Below, piece by piece: positions 9,525 to 21,700 of a stretch of 64,000 bases of DNA. The notes below the pieces were generated by a model that ran no database searches, was not told the origin of the DNA, and saw only the letters and a list, made by a program, of their open reading frames with translations. The DNA lies in contig CAIVWH010000020.1 of the NCBI GenBank assembly GCA_903909605.1, positions 1 to 64,000 of the forward strand, in the 5' to 3' direction. The position numbers and the translations under genes were made by a program. Every line of letters starts with the position of its first letter. The stretch's first letter is position 1. This stretch comes from an uncultured Micrococcales bacterium. Its GTDB lineage: Bacteria > Actinomycetota > Actinomycetes > Actinomycetales > Microbacteriaceae.

Positions 9525-10712
9525 GTGTCTGATCGCCCTCAAGTTCGCCCGGCTGCCGAAGGTTGGGTTCAGCCCAAAGACGAAACCGGCCGCCCGAAGC
9601 TCGAGTTCAGTTCACCTCGCCGCGAGAAGCCGCCGGTGCACTTCGCGGATCTCACCCCGGATGAGCGTGCCGAGAAGGTAAAAGCGCTTGGCCTTCCAGC
9701 TTTCCGCGCCAAGCAGCTCGCGACTCACTACTTCACTCACTACACGAGTGACCCCGCAGACATGACAGACCTTCCCGCCGATGGTCGAGCCGCGCTCGCG
9801 GAGGCGCTGCTGCCGCCGCTGCTCACCGAGGTGCGTCGACTCAAGACAGATAACGGCGACACCATCAAGTTCTTGTGGCGACTTTTCGACGGGGCACTCG
9901 TCGAGTCGGTTTTGATGCGATATCCGGGCCGCATCACTCTCTGCATTTCTTCGCAGGCTGGCTGCGGCATGAACTGCCCGTTCTGTGCAACCGGTCAGGC
10001 CGGTCTCACGCGCAACATGTCGACCGCAGAGATCGTCGATCAGATCGTTCGTGCAAACCAGGCGATTGCGCGCGGCGAACTCGGTGGCATCCACAAACAC
10101 GAAGACGGCACGCCAGAGCGCGTGAACAACATCGTGTTCATGGGCATGGGCGAGCCGCTTGCCAACTACAACCGAGTACTGGCAGCAGTGCGCACCATGG
10201 TCGAACCACAGCCAAACGGCCTTGGTATGAGCGCGCGCAACATCACGATGTCGACCGTTGGGTTGGTTCCGGCGATTTTGAAACTCGCGGATGAGAACAT
10301 CCCGGTCACCTTTGCACTGTCACTGCACGCGCCCGACGACGAGCTGCGCGACGAACTCATCCCGGTGAATTCGCGTTGGAAAGTCGATGAGGCGCTGGAT
10401 GCGGCGAAGAACTACTACGACAAGACTGGCCGCCGAGTGAGCATTGAATACGCGCTCATCAAGGACATGAACGACCACGGCTGGCGCGCTGATTTGCTGG
10501 CAAAGAAGCTCAACCAGCGTGGCAAGGGCTGGGTGCACGTGAACCCGATTCCGCTGAACCCAACGCCTGGTTCAATCTGGACTGCATCTACCAAAGAGGT
10601 CACTCGCGAGTTTGTTTCGCGGCTCGAGGCTGCCGGCATTCCGACCACACTTCGAGATACTCGCGGCAAAGAAATCGACGGCGCTTGCGGTCAGCTTGCA
10701 GCTGCTGATTAG
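9525..10712 (+). CDS. rlmN: Dual-specificity 23S rRNA/tRNA adenine C2 methyltransferase
   Basis: Radical [43 protein letters not shown]. Confidence 0.97.
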   Translation: MSDRPQVRPAAEGWVQPKDETGRPKLEFSSPRREKPPVHFADLTPDERAEKVKALGLPAFRAKQLATHYFTHYTSDPADMTDLPADGRAALAEALLPPLLTEVRRLKTDNGDTIKFLWRLFDGALVESVLMRYPGRITLCISSQAGCGMNCPFCATGQAGLTRNMSTAEIVDQIVRANQAIARGELGGIHKHEDGTPERVNNIVFMGMGEPLANYNRVLAAVRTMVEPQPNGLGMSARNITMSTVGLVPAILKLADENIPVTFALSLHAPDDELRDELIPVNSRWKVDEALDAAKNYYDKTGRRVSIEYALIKDMNDHGWRADLLAKKLNQRGKGWVHVNPIPLNPTPGSIWTASTKEVTREFVSRLEAAGIPTTLRDTRGKEIDGACGQLAAAD

Positions 10713-11356
10713 TTTTTCGTGGTCATCCGTGAAATCAACGTGCGCAAGGCAAGCAGGACAAATCCAAGACCGATCATCAACGCCGTGATTCCACCGATGT
10801 AAGTGAACATTCCGGTCAGCCCACCCTTGTCGTTTGGGTTCAAGAACCAATAGGCCCACCAGCCATCGAGAATCCCACGGGATACCGAGAACGCCAACCA
10901 GGCCAGTGGAAAGACGGCGACCCAGAGCGAGGCGCGAAGTCGAATCTGCGAATAGCCGGCCACCAGCACTAGGTCTAGCAACATCAGAACCGCAGCCCAA
11001 ACGTGCATGATTTCGTTCGGCAACACCGGCCAGGCGTAGCCAGCATCACGCGCATCACCGGGGGTTCCGCGAAGCAAGGCGTTATAAACCAGGGCAATTA
11101 CGATCGAGTAAGTAGTAGCCGAGACGCGGGCAATGGTCACCTGCTTCTTTTCCGGCATGCCCTTCCAGGCCAGCCATCCGGTGTAGCCAAGCATGACGGC
11201 GGCAATCATGGTGCCCTGAATGCTGAAGTAGGCGAAGTACTCGGCCGGTCTAAAGAGGTTGTGAGCTAGGCGGTCGGTGACCTGCCAAACGACGCTCGAA
11301 AAGATGGTGGCTGCGGCTAGCCAGCGAAGAATCGCGACACTGCGAGTTGGTTTCAT
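10709..11356 (-). CDS. Pr6Pr family membrane protein
   Basis: About 6 TM helices; [13 protein letters not shown] and H-V-W...D pattern. Confidence 0.75.
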   Translation of the reverse strand: MKPTRSVAILRWLAAATIFSSVVWQVTDRLAHNLFRPAEYFAYFSIQGTMIAAVMLGYTGWLAWKGMPEKKQVTIARVSATTYSIVIALVYNALLRGTPGDARDAGYAWPVLPNEIMHVWAAVLMLLDLVLVAGYSQIRLRASLWVAVFPLAWLAFSVSRGILDGWWAYWFLNPNDKGGLTGMFTYIGGITALMIGLGFVLLALRTLISRMTTKN

Positions 11357-11449
11357 AGGGCAAATCTAGTGGTGTGTCGGGTTCACGGAGCATACCTTTT
11401 TGCGAACATTTGCTTAGGTAGCCAAAGGGCCATTTGCGAAAATTAGGCA

Positions 11450-14400
11450 GTGAAACTTAGGGGACAAGCGCTTTTAGCTGTCATCATTGCGATGGTTTTC
11501 GCCACCCTTTTTCCTATAACCGCATCTAACGCAGCGCAGGTTGCGTGCACTGCATCGCCTGGTTATACCAATTGCATTCGCGTTACGTATACGGGTGCAG
11601 ATCAAACATTCACTGTTCCAGCAAGCTACATTCCAGGGAAACCTTTAGTTGTTGAGACCTGGGGTGCGGGCGGCGGTGGCTCAACATACTACGGCGCTTA
11701 CACACCAAACTCCGGAGGAGCTGCCGGTGGATATTCAAAGACTGTTCTGAGCGGGGTAGCAGTTGGTGACACCTTTACTGTCGTCGTTGGTCAAGGTGGA
11801 ATTTTTAATGGCACCTCGGTAAACGCCTATGGTGGCGGAGGAAAGTACGGCACGACGACAGCAACGGCCAAAGGTTCTGGAGGTGGTGGATTTTCAGGAA
11901 TTTTCTTGGACGCCGCCAAGTCTCAACCAGTACTAATTGCAGGCGGCGGCGGTGGCGCCTCGCCAGGCTCGAATGCTTCTGGTAATCCTGGCGGTGGCGG
12001 TGGCATAGGTGCTGCTCCCGCGACGGGAACCGAAGCTGGAAAGCCGGGAACGCTTTCAGCCGGTGGCGCAGCGGCTTCATATTCCAACTGCACCGCCCCG
12101 ACCGCTGGTGCTGCTTACTTGGGTGGAACCGGTGCTGGCAACGGTGAAGCGGGCGGTGGCGGTGGCGGTGGTTACTTCGGTGGTGGCGGTGGAGCTTGCC
12201 AAACTAACGGTTCGCAAAACGGTGGTGGCGGTGGTGGATCTGGTTTCTTTCTATCCACCCGAGCAAAAGTCATTGCAAGCGGTGATGGAAACGGCGGAAC
12301 ACTAGGCGGCACCGCAACTCCTAACGCAGTGGGCACAACCTTGCCGGCTAGCGGCGGTCAATATGTAGCGGGAATCGGCGCTGGAGGTGGCGGAGACACG
12401 GGCAACAGCGGCGGCAACGGCATGGTTGTTTTTCAGTGGTCAACGACAACCCAGCCGACATTTACCTGCGACTCGACTTTTTATTCGATGCAAAATGCAA
12501 CCCTCAAAAAGATGTCCATTACATCAACGGCTCGGCAGGCCTATTGGAACGCAGTCTGGACCTCTGTAGGCGCAGCCGGAACTTCAAACATTGCGGCGAT
12601 TGCCTACAACGAAGACGACAACTATATCTATGGCACAAATGCGAATAATCAACTGATCAGAATTGGCTCTGATGGCAGTCAACAGGTAGTAGACACCTTA
12701 GGTGTGTCGATGGGTTCATACCTTGTGGCTAACGTCAACTCGAGTGGTGCTTACCTCGGAAATGGAATTTTACTATTCGAGGGATCGTCGACGACAAATG
12801 CCTTTACCTTCAAAATTGACACGACCACTATTTTGCCAACCGTTTCGTTGGTTGCAAACATAACCCCATTGCAATCGGGCATCACTGACATTTCGTATAT
12901 CAACGGTTATGGTTTTGGAATTCATAGCACGACAGCTAACTTGATCAAGGTTGATACATCAAATGGTTCTCACGCAACTGGTGTTGCTATAACTGGGTGG
13001 ACAGCTACAGGTTATGGTGCCACTTGGACAGAAGGCACAAATCTATTTGCGCAGTCCTTTGACCTCACGAAGCTTTATCAAATAAGTAACTTCACCTCAC
13101 CGGTTGGCAAGCAAATCGCAGCATCGACGACAGCGACACTAAGTGCATTCGATGGCGCAAACTGCAGCGCAGGAGGCAACCCGTTTCCGGTTTTGACTGC
13201 GCCAACTTTGGTTGCAGATACCTCAAGCGGACTTTTCAACACAGCGCAGACAATTGCCCCGACGAGCAATGACACAGCTAATGGACAGACTTCAGCCTTT
13301 GCAACTAATGCGATAGATCCATCAACAGTAAAGATATGTCTCATTGCCACCACTGACGCAAACTGTTTGTCAGGCTCTGTAACCTATGACCTCAGCACCA
13401 TCACGGTTGCCGGCCAGGGCACCTATGTCGTGCAGGCTAATGGAGCCGTGATTTTCACTCCACTGGCGACTTTCTATGGAACTGCCACTTCAATCAAATA
13501 CACGGTCGCTGACTCAAACGGCCAATACGCGGTAAGCACCATCACCGCCACCGTTGCACAACCTGGGTTATCTATTGCCAACCCAGACACCACCACGGGC
13601 AAAATGAACACGGCTCAGAACATGGATTTTGTGCAAACAAATGACACGTCGCCGGCGGGAGTAACTCTAGACCCGACAACCATCAAGTTGTGCACAAGCG
13701 CTCAATCAGGAGGTAGTTGCACCGCTGGCGCGGCGAGTGTTGTGACAATTAATGCTGCCCAAGGTTCATATCAGCTCACCTCAAACGGCAATGGCCGCAT
13801 CGCATTTACTCCAACTTCGACTTTTTTCGGAACGGCATCTCCAATCACCTACCAAATCAACGATTCGCTTGGTCGAACAGTTTGGTCAACCTACACACCT
13901 ACAGTTGTGGGTTTGCCTGTTCTCGCGAATGACACTTCTACTGGCGTATTTGGTGCAACGCAAGTTATCTCAGTCTTATCAAACGACAACGCTTCTGCCG
14001 GCGGAACGCTTGACCCAAGTTCTGTGAAAATTTGTATAGCAGCTACAGCGAATGCGTCATGCGCTTCAACGAGTCTTGTGATTGCAAACCAAGGGAGTTA
14101 CACAGTTAACTCGAATGGAACAATTACCTTCAAGCCTTGCTCGGCTGCAAACACTCCGACGATGACACCTGCGTGTGCCGCCGCATTTGCAAATGTTGGT
14201 TCGGTCGCGACAACAGCCATTAAGTATGTTGTGGCAGACAACTTCGCCCAGATCAACTCTGCAACGCTCACTCCAAACGTGTCACCGCCAACAATTTCGG
14301 CAAGCAATCAGAGCAAATCAGTCTTGCCCGCATCATCCGCGTCATTCACATCAATCACGGATGCCACTGGTCTCGCAAGCGGAACGGGATTAGTCACTAG

Positions 14401-17400
14401 TGGAACGGGCCTTACGTGTTTGTATAACAGCGCTACCACCACTTGCTCATCAACTAACAGCGTCACCATCACTAACGTTGGAACCTATACTCTTGTTCCG
14501 GCTACAGGCATCGTTACTTTTGCGGCACTGGCGGGTGCTCCCGCAGGGTCGGTAACCCCAGTCGTTTATCGCGTGACAGATGCCGTCGGTCAAACCGCTA
14601 CCGCAAGTTTGACTGCGATCATTCCGCCGCCACCCGTGGCCTATAACGACAGCTCGAGCGGGGCGATGAACGCTGTGCAGACCATCGCCGTGACGTCAAA
14701 CGATATTGCTGGAGTTGTATCGGCACCAATTTCACCATCGACGGTGAGACTCTGTGCCACAACCGCAACTACTAACGCGGCCTGTCTCACTGCAAATCTC
14801 TCGACTTTGACGGTTACCGGGCAAGGCACGTATTCGGTGAATGCAGACGGAACCATCACTCTGGTTCCGGTCAACAACTACTACGGCACCGCATCGTCGG
14901 TTAAATACATAGTTCAAGACAGTCTTGGCCAAGTTGCTGGAGCCCAAATTCAGGTAGTTGTTTCACCACCACCAGCCACTCGCGCCACCGCAGATTCAGC
15001 AACCGCCGCCTTCAATACAGCAATCGTGTTTAATCCTTTTGCCAACGACGCCGTTGAGATGCCAACGAGCTTTCCGACCTACACAACAGCGGGTACTGCA
15101 ACGCTAGTTAATTCATCCGTGCGGTTGTGCTCAGCGCAGTCGATTACGCCGGGTTATAACTCAAACGACACAAACTGCACAGCGACGACAGTAACAACTT
15201 CTGCTGGAACCTATGTAGTAAATACTTCGACTGGCCAAGTGACGTTTACTCCGGCAACCGGGTTTATTGGAACTGATTCAACACCTCCTGTCTATGGCAT
15301 TTGCGATGTTGTTTCAGGTTGGGCACCTGTTGTCTATTCAACCTGCGCTAGTGCACCTCTGATTGCAACAATTCTTGCCCCCGCACCACCGACAGCAACC
15401 GCTGACAATTCAATTGGCCCGGTTGGGTTAGCACAGTCAATAGATCCACTTGCTAATGACTCGACGGCAGTTGGTGTTTCTTCGGTAGCCTCTCTCGTGA
15501 AACTTTGTGCAAGCAACCAAACTTCGGCTGCATCCTGCTCACTCACAACATTGACAACTGCAGATGGAACATATGAAGTAAACGCAATTACGGGAGTCAT
15601 TACATTTACTCCTGCGAATGGCTTCACTGGCCAGGCGACTGTCACTGTGTTTTACGCGATGACAGATTCAGCTGGCGGCCAGTCTCGAGCATCTTTCGTT
15701 CCGACGGTGGTTGCGGCGCCAATTGCGACTGCCAAAACCTCTTCAGCCGCTTCGGGAACAACACAGACCACAAACCTCACAGTGCCATCGGGTGGGTCAG
15801 CGACTCTGCTGGACGGCAGCGGTAACTCGGTTTCATCGCTTGCTGTTTCAGGAGGAACGTATTCGATTTCAGGTGGAGTAATTTCATTCACTCCGAATGC
15901 CGGGTTCTCTGGCAGCGCTCCGGCTGCAAGCTATAAATTGACGGATGCCTACGGTCAGTCGAGCACGTCGACCTATACGCCAACCGCTGTTGCGCCCGCG
16001 GCACCTAGTCCGGGTGCCTTGGCATCAAGTGCTCCAGCTGGCTCGGGCCAATCGGCAACAATTTCAGTTCCCGCTGGTGGCACAGTGACCCTGCTTGATT
16101 CAAGTAATAACCCAGCAACTTCAGTTGTAGTAGCTGGCGGCAGCTACTCACTAGACCCAGCTACTGGCGTGATTGTCTTTGTTCCTAACGCAGGATTTTC
16201 AGGCGTTGCGCCTGCAGTCAATTTCAGGGTCACCGACATTTATGGCCACAGTGGAACTTCTACCTATACCCCGACAGTGGTTGCCCCTGCTGCTCCAACG
16301 GTAAGTAACAAAACGTCTACTGCGCTCGCTGGGCAAGCACAGACCGCGCAGGTAACACTTCTGGGATCAAACACAGTCACACTTTTGAATGGGCAAACGG
16401 CGACGTCAGGGCCAATCACAGTTGTCGGTGGAAGTTATTCGATTGACAGCACCACTGGGTTAATCACTTTCACTCCGAATGCAGGTTTTGTTGGAACGGC
16501 AGGTTCGGTTACATACAGAGTGACCGATATTTATGGTTCAAGCTCTTCGGCCACTTATGTTGCCACCGTCACTGCGCCTGCAGGCCCGAACGCAAATGCT
16601 CTTTCTTCGACAGCTGTTGCCGGCACTGCACAGTCACAAACCGTCTTGGTTCCAGCCGGCGGAACTGTGACATTACTTAACTCTTCAAATCAACCGGTCA
16701 CGACAATTACAGTGAGCGGTGGAACCTACAATCTAGATTCCGTCACCGGTGTAATCACATTCACTCCTTCGGCCGGCTTCGCTGGAACGCCTCCGGTTGT
16801 GAACTATCGAGTAACCGATGCCTACTCTCAGTCTGCAATCGCTTCTTATGCGCCCGTTGTCACATATCCTCCAGCACCAACGCAAAATGCTTTGACTTCT
16901 GCCGGAGTGGGCACGGCCGTTCAATCGGTGACAGCTACGATTCCTTCGGGCGGCAACGTCACTCTTCTTGATTCAAGTAACAACCCGGTGAACACATTGA
17001 ATGTTGCTGGTGGAACATATGTTTTGAATCCATCAACTGGTGTGATCACTTTCTCACCGTCTGCAGGCTTCACTGGCACTCCTCCTGTGGCTGCCATTCG
17101 CGTGACCGACGCATATGGCCAGATAGCGACTTCTTCTTACACTCCTTCAGTGAATGCGACCCTGCCAGCTGCACCAGCGCCGACAGCAAAAACGTCGAGT
17201 GCTACTGGCTCAGCGATGCAATCAACAAGCATTACGGTTCCTGCCGGCGGTTCAGTGACTTTACTAAACGCGATGAATCAGCCGGTAACCAGCCTTGCGG
17301 TTGCGGGTGGCCTTTACACGGTTGACTCGTCAACCGGATTGATCTCATTTGCTCCAAACTCTTCATTTATTGGCTCTGCACCGCCAGCGACCTTCAGGGT

Positions 17401-18649
17401 CACGGATGCCTTTGGTCAAATGGGCTCGGCAACGTATACGCCAACGGTCAATCTGCCGGCTGCTCCTGTGCTTGGAGCGCTGGCTTCGAGCGGTTATGCC
17501 GGCGCAAGCCAGAGCGTGACTGCTTCGGTGCCCGTAGATGGTTCAATTACTTTGCTTGATGCAAGCAACAATCCTGTGACGAGTGTGACCGTCGTTGGTG
17601 GCACTTATGTGCTTGACCCTGCAACTGGAGAAATCACATTCACGCCAGCGCCAGGCTTTGTCGGAACAGCACCAGCTGTTCCAGTTCGAGTGACAGACGC
17701 CTACGGTCAGTCGGCAACTTCACAATACGCGGCAACAGTTTTGGCAAAGCCAGTCGCGCCAACAGCACCCGCAATTAGCGCGACAAATGCCACGACCGGC
17801 TCGAGCGTTCCGGTGACTATAACCCCACCATTCAACACTGGCTCTTCATCTAAGAAGTGTTTAGTTAACCCGGCAACGTTGACGTGCGAAAACAGCGTGA
17901 CAATTGTTGGAGTCGGCACATTTGTATTGAACGCTGATGGAACAACGACTTTCACACCAACTGCTGGCTTCGTTGGAAAAGCCTATATTGATTTCAAAGT
18001 TACTGACTCATCGGGTGCAAGCACGGTGGCCCCAATTAACGTTGAAGTCACACCGCTAGTTGAACTTCTTGCTGCATCGACTTTGGCCGAGACTACTGTG
18101 AGCATTACTCCGGTAGCGCCGGCTTCAAACACAAGCTGCTTGGTTCTGTCGGCAGAGTCTGCATGTGCAAGCACAATAACGATTTCTGGTGTCGGGCGTT
18201 TCACCCTCAACGCGAACGGTGAATTGATTTTTGCACCGGCGGCTGGTTTCGTCGGAGTCACCACGGTATTTATCAAGTACAGCTCGACTGCTTCCCAAGC
18301 TCGATTTAGTCAATGTAATTTTGCTGTGCTGAAAAAAGCGCGAGGCCCGGTGATGATAACAATTGGCAACTTCAAAGACGGCTCTCCGACTTTGACATCA
18401 ACTATCAAGGCAAAGATCACAACTTTCGTTCTTGGCCATAGCGACTACAACACCATGCAGTGCATTGGGTATACCGAAGGCCCGACTGTGATGGCTGGAG
18501 ATGCCGCGCTCGCAAAGGCCAGGGCCGTGAATGCCTGCGCTTTTGCACTAGAAATAGATTCAGATCTCTCTCCAGTGACCACCTCGGGGCGCAATCTGAC
18601 TTCTGTTGGCGCACAATTTAGACGCATCACTATTATTTTGCGCGATTAG
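11450..18649 (+). CDS. Giant secreted fibrillar protein (2399 aa): signal peptide, Gly-rich domain, DUF6923-like beta-propeller region, about 16 CshA-type fibril repeats, OmpA-like C-terminal domain
   Basis: N-terminal MKLRGQALLAVIIAMVFATLFPITASNAA; repeated GTYxVxxxTGxITFTPxxGFxGxAxxxxYxVTDxYGQ units; C-terminal IGYTEGP...DAALAKARAVNACAFAL. Confidence 0.9.
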   Translation: MKLRGQALLAVIIAMVFATLFPITASNAAQVACTASPGYTNCIRVTYTGADQTFTVPASYIPGKPLVVETWGAGGGGSTYYGAYTPNSGGAAGGYSKTVLSGVAVGDTFTVVVGQGGIFNGTSVNAYGGGGKYGTTTATAKGSGGGGFSGIFLDAAKSQPVLIAGGGGGASPGSNASGNPGGGGGIGAAPATGTEAGKPGTLSAGGAAASYSNCTAPTAGAAYLGGTGAGNGEAGGGGGGGYFGGGGGACQTNGSQNGGGGGGSGFFLSTRAKVIASGDGNGGTLGGTATPNAVGTTLPASGGQYVAGIGAGGGGDTGNSGGNGMVVFQWSTTTQPTFTCDSTFYSMQNATLKKMSITSTARQAYWNAVWTSVGAAGTSNIAAIAYNEDDNYIYGTNANNQLIRIGSDGSQQVVDTLGVSMGSYLVANVNSSGAYLGNGILLFEGSSTTNAFTFKIDTTTILPTVSLVANITPLQSGITDISYINGYGFGIHSTTANLIKVDTSNGSHATGVAITGWTATGYGATWTEGTNLFAQSFDLTKLYQISNFTSPVGKQIAASTTATLSAFDGANCSAGGNPFPVLTAPTLVADTSSGLFNTAQTIAPTSNDTANGQTSAFATNAIDPSTVKICLIATTDANCLSGSVTYDLSTITVAGQGTYVVQANGAVIFTPLATFYGTATSIKYTVADSNGQYAVSTITATVAQPGLSIANPDTTTGKMNTAQNMDFVQTNDTSPAGVTLDPTTIKLCTSAQSGGSCTAGAASVVTINAAQGSYQLTSNGNGRIAFTPTSTFFGTASPITYQINDSLGRTVWSTYTPTVVGLPVLANDTSTGVFGATQVISVLSNDNASAGGTLDPSSVKICIAATANASCASTSLVIANQGSYTVNSNGTITFKPCSAANTPTMTPACAAAFANVGSVATTAIKYVVADNFAQINSATLTPNVSPPTISASNQSKSVLPASSASFTSITDATGLASGTGLVTSGTGLTCLYNSATTTCSSTNSVTITNVGTYTLVPATGIVTFAALAGAPAGSVTPVVYRVTDAVGQTATASLTAIIPPPPVAYNDSSSGAMNAVQTIAVTSNDIAGVVSAPISPSTVRLCATTATTNAACLTANLSTLTVTGQGTYSVNADGTITLVPVNNYYGTASSVKYIVQDSLGQVAGAQIQVVVSPPPATRATADSATAAFNTAIVFNPFANDAVEMPTSFPTYTTAGTATLVNSSVRLCSAQSITPGYNSNDTNCTATTVTTSAGTYVVNTSTGQVTFTPATGFIGTDSTPPVYGICDVVSGWAPVVYSTCASAPLIATILAPAPPTATADNSIGPVGLAQSIDPLANDSTAVGVSSVASLVKLCASNQTSAASCSLTTLTTADGTYEVNAITGVITFTPANGFTGQATVTVFYAMTDSAGGQSRASFVPTVVAAPIATAKTSSAASGTTQTTNLTVPSGGSATLLDGSGNSVSSLAVSGGTYSISGGVISFTPNAGFSGSAPAASYKLTDAYGQSSTSTYTPTAVAPAAPSPGALASSAPAGSGQSATISVPAGGTVTLLDSSNNPATSVVVAGGSYSLDPATGVIVFVPNAGFSGVAPAVNFRVTDIYGHSGTSTYTPTVVAPAAPTVSNKTSTALAGQAQTAQVTLLGSNTVTLLNGQTATSGPITVVGGSYSIDSTTGLITFTPNAGFVGTAGSVTYRVTDIYGSSSSATYVATVTAPAGPNANALSSTAVAGTAQSQTVLVPAGGTVTLLNSSNQPVTTITVSGGTYNLDSVTGVITFTPSAGFAGTPPVVNYRVTDAYSQSAIASYAPVVTYPPAPTQNALTSAGVGTAVQSVTATIPSGGNVTLLDSSNNPVNTLNVAGGTYVLNPSTGVITFSPSAGFTGTPPVAAIRVTDAYGQIATSSYTPSVNATLPAAPAPTAKTSSATGSAMQSTSITVPAGGSVTLLNAMNQPVTSLAVAGGLYTVDSSTGLISFAPNSSFIGSAPPATFRVTDAFGQMGSATYTPTVNLPAAPVLGALASSGYAGASQSVTASVPVDGSITLLDASNNPVTSVTVVGGTYVLDPATGEITFTPAPGFVGTAPAVPVRVTDAYGQSATSQYAATVLAKPVAPTAPAISATNATTGSSVPVTITPPFNTGSSSKKCLVNPATLTCENSVTIVGVGTFVLNADGTTTFTPTAGFVGKAYIDFKVTDSSGASTVAPINVEVTPLVELLAASTLAETTVSITPVAPASNTSCLVLSAESACASTITISGVGRFTLNANGELIFAPAAGFVGVTTVFIKYSSTASQARFSQCNFAVLKKARGPVMITIGNFKDGSPTLTSTIKAKITTFVLGHSDYNTMQCIGYTEGPTVMAGDAALAKARAVNACAFALEIDSDLSPVTTSGRNLTSVGAQFRRITIILRD
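12459..13170 (+). other. DUF6923-like domain inside the 2399-aa protein
   Basis: TFTCDSTFYSMQNATLKKMSI...IAAIAYNEDDNYIYGTNANNQLIRIGSDGSQQ. Confidence 0.6.
13195..18280 (+). repeat. About 16 tandem CshA-like fibril repeats in protein coding sequence
   Basis: Recurring NDSSSGAMN...GTYSVNADGTITLVPVNNYYGTASSVKYIVQDSLGQ and shorter VPAGGTVTLLDSSNNPVTSV units. Confidence 0.85.
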
Positions 18650-18732
18650 TTCGCTTTACCGAATACAAAGCCCGGCCCCAAGAACCCACTTTTTAGTCTT
18701 GATTGTTGGGTATCAGCAATTCATAGGGCGCA

Positions 18733-21700
18733 ATGACTAATTGGATCAAGGCTTTCGCCGCTGGCCAGCAAAAGCTCGCTAGCGCGTTCGTCGTTGCTCT
18801 TTTAACCTTGGCCCTTTCGTTCGGCGGTTCGGTCGAAACCCCTCTTTCGCAGAACAACGCGGCGCCGGCCGCGGCTGCAGGAGTTTGTGAAAACAACTGG
18901 AATCTCATCACTGCAACTGGCACCTATAAGAACTATTGCTATCGCCAATTTATTAACACGGCAGACACGTTAACCGTTCCTGCCGGAATCAATACCGTGG
19001 TGATCAATGCATACGGTGGCGGCGGCGGTGGCGGCGGTGGTTCCTACGATGGATGCTGCGGAAACGACGCAGGCGGTGGTGGTGCAGGTGCCGGCGGAAA
19101 GCTCGTGGGTAACCTTTCGGTCACGGCTGGCCAGGTTGTCGGTTTCTATCCAGGTAAAAATGGTGGCGGTGGTGTCACTAACTCAGGTAGCAACACCGTC
19201 GGCGGTGTCAGCACTTATAACACGTCTTATAACGGTGGTTCGGGTGGTTGGGGAAGCCCAGCCCGAGGTGGTTCGGGTGGTGCGGGTGGTGCCGCAACAA
19301 TCATCACTCTCGATTCAACAATTATTTCAGTTGTCGCAGGTGGCGGTGGCGGTGGCGGTGCCGGATACTGCGGGGCCGGTGGTCAAGCCGGTCAGCCATA
19401 TGTCGCTAATGGAACTTCTACTACCGGTGGCAACGGAACCAACGGTGGTGGCGAAGCCGGTGGTGGTGGTGGCGGCGGTGGCGGTAGCTATGCCGGTCAA
19501 GGTGGAGCAACCGCATTCGGTGGTTCAGGTTCAAGTTGTAGCGGTCGCTATTACGGCTTAGGTGGCAAACGCGGAAACTCAACTTCAACTTTTGGAACAC
19601 TAACAACTCACACCGCAAGCGTGAACGGTTACGTCGACGCTTGGTATGCACCTACCCCGGTTGCGACCATCACCCTGAACGCTGAGACTCAGCCGCCAAC
19701 AAAGAACTCTTGGACATACACCGTCAACTTCTTGCCCGACACGACAGGCGTTGAGGCTAGCGACTTCACCATGCTTGAGAACGGTGTGCCTGCAAGCGGC
19801 TGGACAATCGGCGCCCCGACCGGTGGCCCGGCTACCTTTTCGGTCACGGTCACCAAGAATGGCCTGGCTGATCAGACAGCCATTGCCCTGAGGGTAGATC
19901 AGACTCAGGTTCAAAATCTTGCCTTTGGCTCGGCCGGCTTTGGCACATCTCAGTCATCTGACTTTGCTGTCGATTCGATTGCTCCAACAATTACGAACAT
20001 CGACGTGACCCCAGATTTGGTAACGGCAAACAAGATTTCGGTCACCATGAATTTCTCCGAGCCGATTTATCAAATCGACCTCACCAAGATTTTCCTCGCC
20101 GGCACATCAACCGTTTGGACACCAACCAAACCTGCAGTGACTGTCTACCCAATTTCGAGTTACACCTTCACGGTGTTGAGTTCGGCGCTAGTTGACGGCA
20201 CACTTCTTATTACCGGTAGTGCAGATGCAATCACGGATGCCGCCGGCAACAAAAATACTGTCGATGGTGCACGTTCAGAAACGGTGAACACAACCACAAA
20301 GCCAACCGTCACGATGTTCGCACCTCGCGCAACCCGATTCAGCGCGACGACGCAAACTTGGGATCTCGTTTTCAACCGCTCTGTTTATGGGCTAACGGCT
20401 TCAGATCTTTCATTTGTGACAAATGCTGGTTGCACAATCGGAGCACCGGTTGGTTCTGGATTCGCGTATACGGTGACGGTCACCGGCTGCACCACGGGCG
20501 GCGACGTTAAACTTCGACTCGCTCTGAACTCCATCAAAGACATCGTCTCGATCGCTGGCCCAACAGTTGCAACCGATTCAGACATCGCAACACGCGACAT
20601 CACCGGCCCGACCGTCACAGCCATCAGCGAGGTCGTCAAGGGCAACAGTGTTGACTACACCTATACATTCAGTGAGCCTGTTTTTGGTTTCACCGCGGCA
20701 GACCTGAGCTCTTACACCGGCACAACTACAGCCGGCTGGACCTTCACCGAGCCTGTGCAGGTTGGCAGCACCAGCGCATACACCTTTACTGCAAGCAATC
20801 CGAACGCTGTTACCGGCGTGCTCAAGGTAAACATTGCAACTGGCGGGGTGGCCGATGACGTCGGCAACGCCAACCTCGTGCTCACCGCCCAGAACTACAC
20901 AGACTCAACCGCAAACCTATGGTTCTTGCCGACCTTCACAACGGGCACCTTGGCCACAATCTCGAGCCAAGACACTGCTTTGGCACCGAACTTCACTCTC
21001 GATGCCAAGGGTGGCAACATCAACGGCATCCGTGTGACCATCACTAACGCACAGGCCGGGGACACCCTGAGTGCCACAGCCCTATCGGGAATGACCGTCA
21101 ACGTTTCAAACGGCAACGTCTTGACGGCAACCGGAACTACCCCGACCGCCGCAAACTGGCAGACCTTCATACAGAGCATCAAGATCAAGACCACCTCGAC
21201 AAACACCACCGCGCGAAACATCGAGTTTCACCTGAAGCCGTTCGCGGGCTACAACTTCGACAACGGTCATGTGTACGAACAGTTCAACGCAGCAACCCCG
21301 GCCTGGGCTTCAATGAAAACTTTGGTGAATGCGAAAAACCTAGGCCCAAACTACGGCTACCTAGGAATCATTAATGATTCTGCCGAAAGCACATTCGTAG
21401 CCAATTTCACGACGCTTACAACTGTCACTGGAATGAAAAAGACGGTTGGCACAAACACCGCCACCGTTGCCAACGAAATTGTCAAGGCCTTTGATGGGCC
21501 TGATCTAACCAGCACTCTGACTACTCAAAATTGGTATACCAACCAACCAGCAAACGCAGCAAATATGTGTATTGCATTCTATGCATATGGGCAAGTTGCA
21601 AACCTTGGCAAATGGTCTGATGCAAGTTGCACAAACGCAGGAACAAATTACGCTCTCGTCGAATATGGCGGCATGCCTGGCGACACCTCATTCACTTCAT

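Noticed and set aside
13195-18280. CRISPR-like or non-coding tandem repeats
   Set aside because: The repeats are long, in frame and encode protein domains; no short direct-repeat/spacer pattern was seen.
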